Shown: positions 1 through 5,372 of the stretch, in pieces
Position numbering within the stretch: the stretch's first letter is position 1
Layout: each line of letters begins with the position of its first letter
Origin: Candidatus Dadabacteria bacterium
GTDB lineage: Bacteria > Desulfobacterota_D > UBA1144 > Nemesobacterales > JAJCZQ01
DNA length: 5,372 nt
NCBI GenBank assembly: GCA_030624695.1
Contig: JAUXJP010000088.1
Coordinates: forward strand, 1 to 5,372
Direction: 5' to 3'
Position numbers and translations under genes: made by a program
The notes under the pieces: model-generated
Seen by the model: only the letters and a program-made list of their open reading frames with translations
Databases searched by the model: none
What the model was told of the DNA's origin: nothing

Positions 1-671
1 GACAATACGGACTGAATATTGTCGGGGTTAACACTCCCGCCATAAATAATCCTTATATTATCCGCATCTTTTCCAAATAGTCCAATTAATTTATCTCTTA
101 TTTCATCATGGGCAACTTCAATCTCCAGCATAGATGCTTTATTACCTGTACCAACCGCCCATATTGGCTCATATGCAATTACAATATTTTTGACAATTTC
201 GTTATTTACATCCTGTAGTGCACTCTCTACCTGACGCCTGAGTACATTTGGAGTCATACCCTTATTTCTCTGGAGAAGGGTTTCTCCAACGCATACTAAA
301 ACCTTAAGTCCAGCTTCGAGAGAAGCTGAGACCTTTCTCCTTACCTCAAAGTCAGTTTCACCAAGGATCTGCCTTCTCTCAGAGTGTCCGAGTATTACCC
401 AACTGCACCCTATATCTCTAAGCATCGTCGGAGAAATTTCACCTGTATACGCTCCTGAATCTTCCCAGAATACATTTTGTGCACCAAGTGACAAATCCGT
501 ATGGTCTATTATTCTGTGTACAATTTCCAAGTTAGTAAAAGGAGGTGCTAAAACAATTTCAAACTTCAGGACCCCCGGGCTAACCATGTTCAGTATGGAT
601 TTTGTAAGTAGTTCGGAATCACTCCTGAGCAAGTTCATTTTCCAGTTAGCAATTATAAGTGTTTTACTCAT
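1..671 (-). CDS. tpiA: Triosephosphate isomerase, C-terminus cut by window edge
   Basis: This enzyme interconverts dihydroxyacetone phosphate and glyceraldehyde 3-phosphate in the cytoplasm (glycolysis and gluconeogenesis). The reading frame is open to the left edge and gives 223 residues of a protein usually about 250 long, so roughly the last 25-30 residues lie outside. Visible motifs are the N-terminal ANWKMN with Lys11, LGAQN at 63-66, the catalytic His96 in LGHSERR, VCVGE near 126-130, the catalytic Glu168 in AYEPIWAVGTG, and the phosphate-binding YGGSV at 210-214. All three catalytic residues are present, so the enzyme is probably active. The tip of loop 6 reads GTGNKAS followed by MLEIE, where most family members have GTGK(T/S)AT followed by a Pro/Gln-rich stretch. 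The ATG overlaps the TGA of the preceding PGK-like gene (ATGA), indicating translational coupling. A GAGG lies 10 bases upstream of the start. Identification is secure. Confidence 0.97.
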   Translation of the reverse strand, partial: MSKTLIIANWKMNLLRSDSELLTKSILNMVSPGVLKFEIVLAPPFTNLEIVHRIIDHTDLSLGAQNVFWEDSGAYTGEISPTMLRDIGCSWVILGHSERRQILGETDFEVRRKVSASLEAGLKVLVCVGETLLQRNKGMTPNVLRRQVESALQDVNNEIVKNIVIAYEPIWAVGTGNKASMLEIEVAHDEIRDKLIGLFGKDADNIRIIYGGSVNPDNIQSVL

Positions 672-1858
672 CTGAATTTAGCCTCAAGTTTTTCTATGGC
701 TGGCAATTCGCCGCCTGTAACAGAATTTACAAATGTATTGTAACAACTAGATTGAAATTTAAAAAAACCATCCTCTATATGGCTTTTATTATCCGGATTA
801 ACAGTATCAGTACCAGTCCCGATCACATATATACCGAGTTTATCAACTGTATCGAATATTTTAGCTGATCCAAAAACTAAATCACCTTCTTTGCTATTTG
901 GCAGATCACCCAGCCAAAAAACAAGATTTGATTCTGAAATTGCATCCGAAAATATTTTCCCGGTTTCATCGCCTATATCAATATAGCCCTGTTTATTATT
1001 AATAATTTCATTCCTGATTAACTGCGCCTTAGAATTCCCGTCATCTGCATAATAATCAACCATATGAACTATATCTATATTCCTTACTTCCGCGGAATTA
1101 ATAACTTTTTTTAATTTGTTAATAATCTTCTTGGAGTAATTATGATTTTCTATCTCATTCTTAACAGTTGAATAGAGGTTTGATAATTCACCCAGAAGAA
1201 GTATGCGGTCAACTTTTTCTATCAGGTTTTCACAAGCTACAAGGGCACCAGTAAGATCATTATCCTTATTTAAACAAAGAGTAAATAAATTCTCAGCAGA
1301 ATTTAACTTAAACATGTTTGAGTATTCACTGCCGAAGTTTAAACCTGCAAATATGTTTTCTTTATCAAAATAATCGACTATAACTGTATTCGAAGCAAGT
1401 TCCATACTGGAAAGAGAAAATGCTTCGTTTACATATATATCCCCAAGCATTGAAAGTTTTTCGGCAAATTCTTCCTCAGCATTTTTTTCGCCATCCATAC
1501 CAAAAAGGTTCTCTAAAAAAAGTATTGACCCGGGTTCCATATCATATGATAGCTTTTGCGGTAAACTACCCACGGTCTTTTCAGTCAGGTAGACATTGCA
1601 TTTATATAGGTCACAAATGTAACGGGCATAAGGTTCTATGCTGTATTCGGTTTTATTTTTTTTATTCGTTTGCGTAAAACTTGGTGCGATAACTACTTTT
1701 GCATTTGCGTTAAGTAAATATCTCAAAGAAGGTTCCGTAATACTAAACCTCTGCATTTTTCCCCGTTTGTAATTTTTCTCAAAAAGATGGTCAAAATCCA
1801 GGCGCAGGAGTACCCTTTTGTCTTTAAGCTCTGCATTGTCAAGGAGTGGTATTATCAT
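668..1858 (-). CDS. Divergent PGK-family protein, probable pseudoenzyme
   Basis: A 396-residue protein, the normal length for phosphoglycerate kinase, recognisable by its fold-level pattern. It has KRVLLRLDF at 14-22 (usually ..VDFN), the QRxxxxxPSLRYLL helix at 36-49, GSILFLEN at 110-117, GDIYVNEAF at 139-147, NLIEKVDRILLLG at 211-223, IDIGDET at 293-299 and VIGTGTDT at 345-352. Binding motifs of the true enzyme are replaced: SHLGRP by PSFTQT (about 59-64), LENxRF by LENLFG (116-120), GTAHRAH by SLSSMEL (148-154), GGAKV by NKDND (197-201), WNGP by WLGD (315-318), and STGGGAS by SSCYNTF (370-376). Arg37 may match the one substrate-binding arginine still kept. The frame is complete with no stop or frameshift. 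It starts 7 bases after the aminotransferase stop without a clear Shine-Dalgarno and overlaps tpiA by 4 bases, the usual pgk-tpiA position. Family membership is fairly sure. Loss of kinase activity is inferred, and the actual role is unknown. Confidence 0.82.
   Translation of the reverse strand: MIIPLLDNAELKDKRVLLRLDFDHLFEKNYKRGKMQRFSITEPSLRYLLNANAKVVIAPSFTQTNKKNKTEYSIEPYARYICDLYKCNVYLTEKTVGSLPQKLSYDMEPGSILFLENLFGMDGEKNAEEEFAEKLSMLGDIYVNEAFSLSSMELASNTVIVDYFDKENIFAGLNFGSEYSNMFKLNSAENLFTLCLNKDNDLTGALVACENLIEKVDRILLLGELSNLYSTVKNEIENHNYSKKIINKLKKVINSAEVRNIDIVHMVDYYADDGNSKAQLIRNEIINNKQGYIDIGDETGKIFSDAISESNLVFWLGDLPNSKEGDLVFGSAKIFDTVDKLGIYVIGTGTDTVNPDNKSHIEDGFFKFQSSCYNTFVNSVTGGELPAIEKLEAKFR
682..685 (-). 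promoter_or_regulatory. Ribosome binding site of tpiA
   Basis: The minus strand reads GAGG here, inside the last codons of the PGK-like gene, 10 bases before the tpiA ATG at 671. The spacing is slightly long, but the site supports this start, as does the ATGA overlap with the upstream stop. Confidence 0.5.
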
Positions 1859-1865
1859 CGAATCA

Positions 1866-3005
1866 TCAAATATTTTTAAAATAACTGCCCAACCTTTTTA
1901 CACCTTCTACAATAAGTTCTCTTGAAGTTGCATACGAAAGCCTTATATACCCTTCCCCTCCATCACCAAAATCAATTCCGGGTGTAACTGCAACACCGGC
2001 TTTATTTAAGATATCAAATGAGAGATTATATGAATTTGCGGCAAATTGGGAAATATTTAAAAAAACATAAAAAGCACCCTCAGGGTCATTAGCTATTTTG
2101 AACCCGGATTTTTTTAATTCACTAAGCATTAGCTTTCTTCTTTCATCAAACTCTTTAACCATTAAATCCGCACTTTCTTTTGCTTTTGCAATTGCAGTTA
2201 TTCCTGCTTTCTGGACAAAAGGGTTTGGAGAAATAAAAAGATTTTGTTGAAGCTTTTGTATAGGCCTGATAAATTTCTCCGGGGCTATAATATACCCGAG
2301 CCTCCATCCGGTCATTGCATAAAGCTTTGAAAAACCATTTATTACAAATGCATTGTCAGTAAACTGATAGACCGAATCAGCTTTCTTTGTATATTCAAGC
2401 CCATGATAGATCTCATCTGAAATTATTAAAATACCAAGTTCGGCAATTTCTTTGAATACCTGCTCTTCAAGAATTGCGCCTGTTGGATTAGAAGGCGAAT
2501 TTAAAATTATTGCTTTTGTTTTATCCGTGATACTTCTTTTTATTTCTGATACATCGATCTGGAACCCGTTTTCTTCACTTACTCGTACCTTCCTGGGCAC
2601 ACCGCCGGCTATTTTTATAATCTGTGGATAACAGGCATAGTGCGGGTCTGTAATTATTACCTCATCCCCGGGGTTAATCACAGACAATATTGACATAAAG
2701 ATTGCAGGGGAGCTTCCCGAACTGACTACAACATTGCTATACGGGATATTCTGTCCGTAATTTTTATTATAGTTTTTGGCTATCGTTTCCCTTAATTCAG
2801 GAATTCCCAGACTCTCAGTATATTTTGTTTCGCCGCTTTTAATGGATTCAATAGCAGATTCACAGATTTCCCCCGGAGTAATAAAGTCGGGCTCACCTAC
2901 TTCAAAGTGGATAATGTCCCTTCCCTCGCTTTCAAGTTTCTTTGCATGTTCAAGGACTTCCATAACGTAAAACGGTGAAAGGTTCTCGACTAGTATTGAT
3001 GGCAT
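1866..3005 (-). CDS. Class I/II PLP-dependent aminotransferase (AspB-like)
   Basis: A cytoplasmic fold-type I pyridoxal-phosphate aminotransferase of 379 residues, the size typical of the AspB/PatA-like group that transfers amino groups between amino acids and 2-oxo acids. The motifs run in order: GEPDF at 37-41; the YTESLGIPELR helix start at 62-72; NSPSNPTG at 169-176 with Asn173; SDEIY at 196-200 with Asp197 and Tyr200; GFSKLYAMTGWRLGY at 224-238, where Lys227 forms the Schiff base and Arg235 contacts the cofactor phosphate; and GYIRLSYA at 352-359 with Arg355 for the substrate carboxylate. All core residues are intact. Substrate cannot be decided from sequence; aspartate or glutamate/alanine-type activity is plausible. 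I chose the ATG at 3005, 4 bases after the deformylase stop. A TTG at 3029 would add eight residues and overlap that gene. Neither start has a clear Shine-Dalgarno, suggesting coupled translation. Confidence 0.93.
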   Translation of the reverse strand: MPSILVENLSPFYVMEVLEHAKKLESEGRDIIHFEVGEPDFITPGEICESAIESIKSGETKYTESLGIPELRETIAKNYNKNYGQNIPYSNVVVSSGSSPAIFMSILSVINPGDEVIITDPHYACYPQIIKIAGGVPRKVRVSEENGFQIDVSEIKRSITDKTKAIILNSPSNPTGAILEEQVFKEIAELGILIISDEIYHGLEYTKKADSVYQFTDNAFVINGFSKLYAMTGWRLGYIIAPEKFIRPIQKLQQNLFISPNPFVQKAGITAIAKAKESADLMVKEFDERRKLMLSELKKSGFKIANDPEGAFYVFLNISQFAANSYNLSFDILNKAGVAVTPGIDFGDGGEGYIRLSYATSRELIVEGVKRLGSYFKNI

Positions 3006-3009
3006 ATTA

Positions 3010-3510
3010 TTATCTGAAGGTTTTGTCAATTTTTTTTATAAACAGTTCTTTTTTAAGTTTGGCCATTTTGTCGAAAAAGAGAATTCCATCGAGATGATCA
3101 ATTTCATGTTGAAGCACGCGGGCGAGAATGTCTTCAGCTTCAATTTTAAACTTTTCACCATCCCTGTTAACTGCTTCCACGGTAACTTTCTTTTTTCTGG
3201 TTATGTTTCCATAATAACCTGGAATGCTTAAGCAGCCTTCCTCACTGCTTTGTGTCCCGCTTGAATCTGTTATTGCGGGGTTAATAAGTTCCATGAGACT
3301 GTTTTCTTCTTCCTTTGTCGAGATATCCACGACTAGTACCCTGACATTCTCACCAATCTGCGGGGCCGCGAGGCCTACGCCGGGTGCATTGTACATAGTA
3401 TCAGCCAGGTCATCCAGCAACTTTTGGATTTTCTTGTTTATTTTCTCTACGGTTTGAGACTTCTTTCGGAGCCTTTTTTCCGGATATATTAAAATATCTT
3501 TTAAGGACAT
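3010..3510 (-). CDS. def: Peptide deformylase
   Basis: A 166-residue metalloenzyme that removes the formyl group from the N-terminal methionine of new proteins at the ribosome exit. All three family motifs are perfect: GVGLAAPQIG at 44-53 with Gln51, EGCLS at 91-95 with metal ligand Cys93, and QHEIDHLDG at 134-142 with ligands His135 and His139 and catalytic Glu136. The N-terminus (MSLKDILIYPEKRLRKKS) aligns well with the family, so the ATG at 3510 is right, even though the preceding bases are AT-rich and have no Shine-Dalgarno. In many bacteria def lies beside fmt or priA. Here it sits between an IHF-like gene (83 bases upstream) and an aminotransferase (4 bases downstream). No promoter of clear quality is visible in the 83-base gap, so it is probably cotranscribed with the IHF-like gene. 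Function is very secure. Confidence 0.98.
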   Translation of the reverse strand: MSLKDILIYPEKRLRKKSQTVEKINKKIQKLLDDLADTMYNAPGVGLAAPQIGENVRVLVVDISTKEEENSLMELINPAITDSSGTQSSEEGCLSIPGYYGNITRKKKVTVEAVNRDGEKFKIEAEDILARVLQHEIDHLDGILFFDKMAKLKKELFIKKIDKTFR

Positions 3511-3593
3511 GATTATATTGTAAAAATATAGTACAGGATGTTTGTTCTAATAAATATTGGATAAATGATGGAACCGGAAGGTACTGATTATTA

Positions 3594-3884
3594 TTATTCG
3601 TTATCTGTATTATTGTTTAACTTTTTCAACAACTCCTTACTTGGCCTGAAATGAGGTAATTTCTTTTCTGAGACCTCTACATATTCCCCTGTTCTGGGAT
3701 TTATACCACCGTAGGGACCGTAACTCTTAGTAAAAAAACTTCCGAATCCCCTAATCTCAATCCTTCCGTCTTCTTGTAATACGCCGGTCATACTTTCTAT
3801 AATCGTGTCTAGAATTTGTATTGACTGGTTCGACTGCAAATTAAATTCTTCAGACAATTCTCTCTCAATATCAGATCTTCTCAT
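3594..3884 (-). CDS. IHF/HU-family DNA-bending protein, IHF-beta-like
   Basis: A 96-residue histone-like protein of the IHF/HU family, which binds the DNA minor groove as a dimer, bends it and shapes the nucleoid and promoter or recombination complexes. The signature RIEIRGFGSF at 41-50 is identical to that of E. coli IHF-beta as I recall it. NPRTGE at 62-67 carries Pro63, the residue that intercalates in DNA, and LPHFRPSKEL at 76-85 matches the family C-terminus. The flexible arm is odd: YGPYGGI at 55-61 stands where E. coli IHF-beta has arginines. The C-terminal tail, NNNTDNE, is Asn-rich and encoded by an ATT/AAT triplet run. No partner alpha subunit lies in the window, so it may act as a homodimer or pair with a distant gene product. 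A GAGGA ribosome site 6 bases before the ATG and a sigma70-type promoter make it the likely first gene of the minus-strand block. Confidence 0.93.
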   Translation of the reverse strand: MRRSDIERELSEEFNLQSNQSIQILDTIIESMTGVLQEDGRIEIRGFGSFFTKSYGPYGGINPRTGEYVEVSEKKLPHFRPSKELLKKLNNNTDNE

Positions 3885-3890
3885 GTTTTA

Positions 3891-3895
3891 TCCTC
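3891..3895 (-). promoter_or_regulatory. Ribosome binding site of the IHF-like gene
   Basis: The minus strand reads GTGAGGATAAAACATG. GAGGA is 6 bases before the ATG at 3884, an ideal distance, and fixes this start. Confidence 0.8.
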
Positions 3896-3924
3896 ACTTT
3901 GTAACCCAAACAACAGATGATTCC

Positions 3925-3953
3925 AATTTAGTTGTTTTAACAATATTTGTCAA
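3925..3953 (-). promoter_or_regulatory. Sigma70-type promoter for the IHF-led block
   Basis: On the minus strand a perfect -35 box TTGACA (3953-3948) is followed after exactly 17 bases by TAAATT (3930-3925), which matches the -10 consensus at four of six positions. Transcription would start near 3918, giving a leader of about 35 bases with the GAGGA ribosome site. No other good promoter is visible within the minus-strand block, so this one probably drives all five genes. This is inferred from consensus only. Confidence 0.6.
3932..3943. repeat. Short inverted repeat in the promoter spacer
   Basis: TTGTT and AACAA flank a two-base centre, lying between the -35 and -10 boxes of the minus-strand promoter. 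That is an operator-like position, but 5-bp arms in AT-rich DNA can arise by chance. Confidence 0.25.
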
Positions 3954-4038
3954 GATATAAGTTTCAGAAAACATTATATATTTCTTATTCCGGGTACTGT
4001 TTTTTATTCTCCTACAATAATATAATCAACTTTAATAA

Positions 4039-4067
4039 TTGACAAGAATCTTTTATACAAATATGAT
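4039..4067 (+). promoter_or_regulatory. Sigma70-type promoter for the TPR gene
   Basis: A perfect -35 box TTGACA (4039-4044), a 17-base spacer and TATGAT (4062-4067, five of six to the consensus) form a near-ideal housekeeping promoter. Transcription would begin near 4074, giving a leader of about 25 bases to the ATG at 4100. Fairly strong constitutive expression is expected. Confidence 0.78.
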
Positions 4068-4089
4068 TTACTCAAATTCAACCGACAGT

Positions 4090-4093
4090 GGAG
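4090..4093 (+). promoter_or_regulatory. Ribosome binding site of the TPR gene
   Basis: GGAG is followed by six bases and then ATG at 4100. It overlaps a possible in-frame GTG start at 4088, so it decides in favour of the ATG. Confidence 0.8.
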
Positions 4094-4099
4094 AACTGT

Positions 4100-4957
4100 A
4101 TGAATAAACTTGACCGGCTGTTAAATAAAGCTGATCAGTTTAAAGAAAGCGGTAAATTCAAAGAAGCATTATCTACACTTACCAAAGCCAATAAACTTTC
4201 GCCAAACGACCCGTACGTTTACCTTTCGTATGCTGTTACTTTTGACATGATGGAACAGTTCGAATATTCAATAAAATATTATTCTATGGCATTGAATATT
4301 AAGGAAAACGACCCAAAAATATTGACTCAATATGGCATCACACTTTGCAGGATAAACAGGGTAGATGAAGCAATAAACATATTTATCAAGTCCATCGGCA
4401 TTAACCCGGACTACTCTCTTGCGGTATGGCATCTTGCAATTGCATACAAAGTATCGGGTTTATATGAAGAAGCCATTAAATTATTCGAACAATGCATGAC
4501 AAGTGAATACGACCAGTATTTTGATGAGATTCACTACCAGCTTGGCCTTTGTTATTTTGATATGGGCTGGACCCTTGAAGCAATCAAGCAGTTTAACAGC
4601 CATATAGAAATTGTGCCCGAAGATTCCTGGGCTTACCTATCACTTGGAACCTGCTATTTTGATCTTGGCTGGCTTGATGAAGCAATAAAAAAATACAAGG
4701 AAATTATTGGATTTGACCCTGAATTCATTCCCTCTTATAACTCTCTTGCCTTTTCTTATGCTGAGAAAGGATGGTATTCGGAAGCACTTGATGTTCTGAG
4801 GGAAGCACAAAAGATAGCTCCCGAAGACCAGTCTGGAAGGGACAACATGGACTATATAGAATCCATGATTGATGACGGTAGTAACAGCCTAATTTTACTA
4901 AAAATACTAATTGAAATTTGTAAGCTTAGACAAAGGCATGAAAGCCAAAATATTTAG
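4100..4957 (+). CDS. Seven-repeat TPR protein, function unknown
   Basis: A 285-residue protein made almost entirely of tetratricopeptide repeats, helical hairpins that form a scaffold for protein binding. I count seven units: about 4-37, 38-71, 72-105, 106-142 (with a three-residue extension), 143-176, 177-210 and 211-244. All but the fourth are exactly 34 residues long, most showing the small-residue/Ala/Pro pattern. Units 5 to 7 share a Gly-Trp at the inter-helix turn (GW at 156-157, 190-191 and 224-225), and units 5 and 6 are near copies (CYFDMGW and CYFDLGW), so they probably arose by recent duplication. The remaining C-terminus (245-285) has no repeat and ends in a basic helix. There is no signal peptide or membrane segment, so it is probably cytoplasmic. 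It has its own promoter and stands alone between divergent and convergent neighbours. The partner protein cannot be told from sequence. The in-frame GTG at 4088 is a less likely start. Confidence 0.93.
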   Translation: MNKLDRLLNKADQFKESGKFKEALSTLTKANKLSPNDPYVYLSYAVTFDMMEQFEYSIKYYSMALNIKENDPKILTQYGITLCRINRVDEAINIFIKSIGINPDYSLAVWHLAIAYKVSGLYEEAIKLFEQCMTSEYDQYFDEIHYQLGLCYFDMGWTLEAIKQFNSHIEIVPEDSWAYLSLGTCYFDLGWLDEAIKKYKEIIGFDPEFIPSYNSLAFSYAEKGWYSEALDVLREAQKIAPEDQSGRDNMDYIESMIDDGSNSLILLKILIEICKLRQRHESQNI

Positions 4958-4982
4958 TCTGTAAAAATTTCTTAATTTCAAA

Positions 4983-5372
4983 CTACCTGAGTCTCCTACG
5001 AATAGCCACACTAATTTGTTCAACCATCAAAACCATTAACAGCACTACTATTGTTAATGTAGCTACCTTTTCATATTGAAATGCACGAATGTATAGTAAT
5101 ATATAGAATCCGATACCTCCGGCACCAACAAGCCCGAGTACAAGTGATTCTCGTAGGTTTAGTTCAAACCTAAAAAGTGTATCCCTGGCAAGATCTGGCC
5201 CTACCTGTGTTAAAACACCAAAACGGACTTTCTGCCATATATTAGCACCTGCACTATCCAAAGCTTCTATCGGACCTTCGCGTGCGTTTTCAAAAGACTC
5301 GGCATAAAATTTCCCTAGCATACCGGTAGAATGAAAAGCAATGGCCAATACACCCGGCAGCGGGCCCAAACC
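4983..5372 (-). CDS. phnE: Phosphonate-type ABC transporter permease, N-terminus cut by window edge
   Basis: The C-terminal 129 residues of an inner-membrane permease of the PhnE family (binding-protein-dependent transport, MetI-like fold), which with PhnC ATPase and PhnD binding protein imports phosphonates, or in some relatives phosphite or phosphate. The frame stays open through the right edge and probably lacks about half of the protein. Visible here are GPLPGVLAIAFHSTG at 3-17 (a membrane segment common in PhnE), the cytoplasmic EAA loop EALDSAGANIWQKVRFGVL at 36-54 that docks on the ATPase, RFELNLRESLVLGLVGAGGIG at 68-88, typical of the family, a last hydrophobic helix at about 103-124, and a basic end RRRLR. 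Its phnC and phnD partners would lie beyond the right edge. It converges with the TPR gene after 25 bases. The ligand is not certain from the permease alone. Confidence 0.92.
   Translation of the reverse strand, partial: GLGPLPGVLAIAFHSTGMLGKFYAESFENAREGPIEALDSAGANIWQKVRFGVLTQVGPDLARDTLFRFELNLRESLVLGLVGAGGIGFYILLYIRAFQYEKVATLTIVVLLMVLMVEQISVAIRRRLR

Larger units (their letters stand above)
3885..4099. other. Divergent intergenic region
   Basis: These 215 very AT-rich bases separate the IHF-like gene (minus) from the TPR gene (plus). They hold one sigma70-like promoter in each direction, both ribosome sites and one short inverted repeat. The middle part (about 3955-4035) shows T-rich and A-rich runs but no gene, no stable hairpin and no recognisable riboswitch. 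Confidence 0.75.

Noticed and set aside
659..868. A 69-codon plus-strand reading frame across the tpiA start.
   Set aside because: It is antisense to two supported genes and has no family features.
1420..1677. An 85-codon plus-strand reading frame.
   Set aside because: It lies antisense within the PGK-like gene, has no ribosome site and resembles no known protein.
668..1858. The PGK-like gene as a decayed pseudogene.
   Set aside because: The frame is complete at normal length, keeps hydrophobic core segments and is coupled to tpiA. A decaying gene would be expected to show stops or frameshifts.
3006..3029. TTG start for the aminotransferase at 3029, adding eight residues and overlapping def.
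   Set aside because: An ATG at 3005 gives the usual family N-terminus and a 4-base gap after def, and the TTG has no ribosome site.
3013..3029. TTGACA on the minus strand (3029-3024) as a promoter before the aminotransferase.
   Set aside because: The best -10-like hexamer (GATAAT) is only 9 bases away, and at 17 bases the match is poor.
3584..3620. ATT/TTA triplet run as a microsatellite or terminator.
   Set aside because: It mostly encodes the Asn-rich tail of the IHF-like protein, and it is short and forms no hairpin.
4024..4036. IHF-site-like AATCAA near the TPR promoter.
   Set aside because: The TTR half of the IHF consensus is absent at the right distance.
4088..4099. GTG start for the TPR protein at 4088.
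   Set aside because: The GGAG that would serve the ATG at 4100 overlaps this GTG, and nothing suitable lies upstream of the GTG.
4911..4981. Inverted repeat TTGAAATT (4911-4918) and AATTTCAA (4974-4981) as a terminator or att site.
   Set aside because: The 8-bp arms are AT-only except for one pair, and 55 bases apart they are not a stable hairpin.
5367..5369. TTG at 5369 as a true start of a short permease.
   Set aside because: The frame is open to the edge and the sequence begins in the middle of a conserved PhnE segment, so the gene is simply cut.

Overview
This 5.4 kb window is AT-rich (roughly 35-40% GC by eye) bacterial chromosome. It holds a block of five co-directional minus-strand genes, one plus-strand gene with its own promoter, and a fragment of an ABC transporter gene. 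An IHF-beta-like DNA-bending protein, a bacterial-type peptide deformylase and a phosphonate-type permease point to a Gram-negative bacterium. The divergence of several proteins suggests a poorly sampled lineage, but I cannot name a phylum from the sequence.

Layout. Positions 1-671 (minus) encode triosephosphate isomerase, cut by the left edge after 223 residues. Positions 668-1858 (minus) encode a full-length but highly divergent member of the phosphoglycerate kinase (PGK) family. It overlaps tpiA by 4 bases (ATGA), which is where pgk normally sits relative to tpiA, yet nearly all the substrate- and nucleotide-binding motifs are replaced. Upstream of it, closely packed, come a class I PLP aminotransferase (1866-3005), peptide deformylase (3010-3510) and an IHF/HU protein (3594-3884). 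A 215-base divergent intergenic region (3885-4099) carries a consensus-like promoter in each direction. On the plus strand, 4100-4957 encodes a protein of seven consecutive TPR repeats. Converging on it after 25 bases is the 3' part of a PhnE-like permease gene (4983-5372, minus), which enters from the right edge.

How the genes may work together. The minus-strand genes look like one transcription unit starting at the promoter before the IHF-like gene. Intergenic gaps are 83, 4 and 7 bases and then a 4-base overlap, and three internal genes have no recognisable Shine-Dalgarno sequence. The unit mixes nucleoid structure, N-terminal protein maturation, amino-acid metabolism and glycolysis, so it may reflect growth-linked co-expression rather than one pathway. 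The most notable item is the PGK-like protein. It is intact, so probably under selection, but it lacks the residues expected for kinase activity and may be a pseudoenzyme or a repurposed PGK fold. The TPR gene and the permease fragment show no evident functional link to the block.
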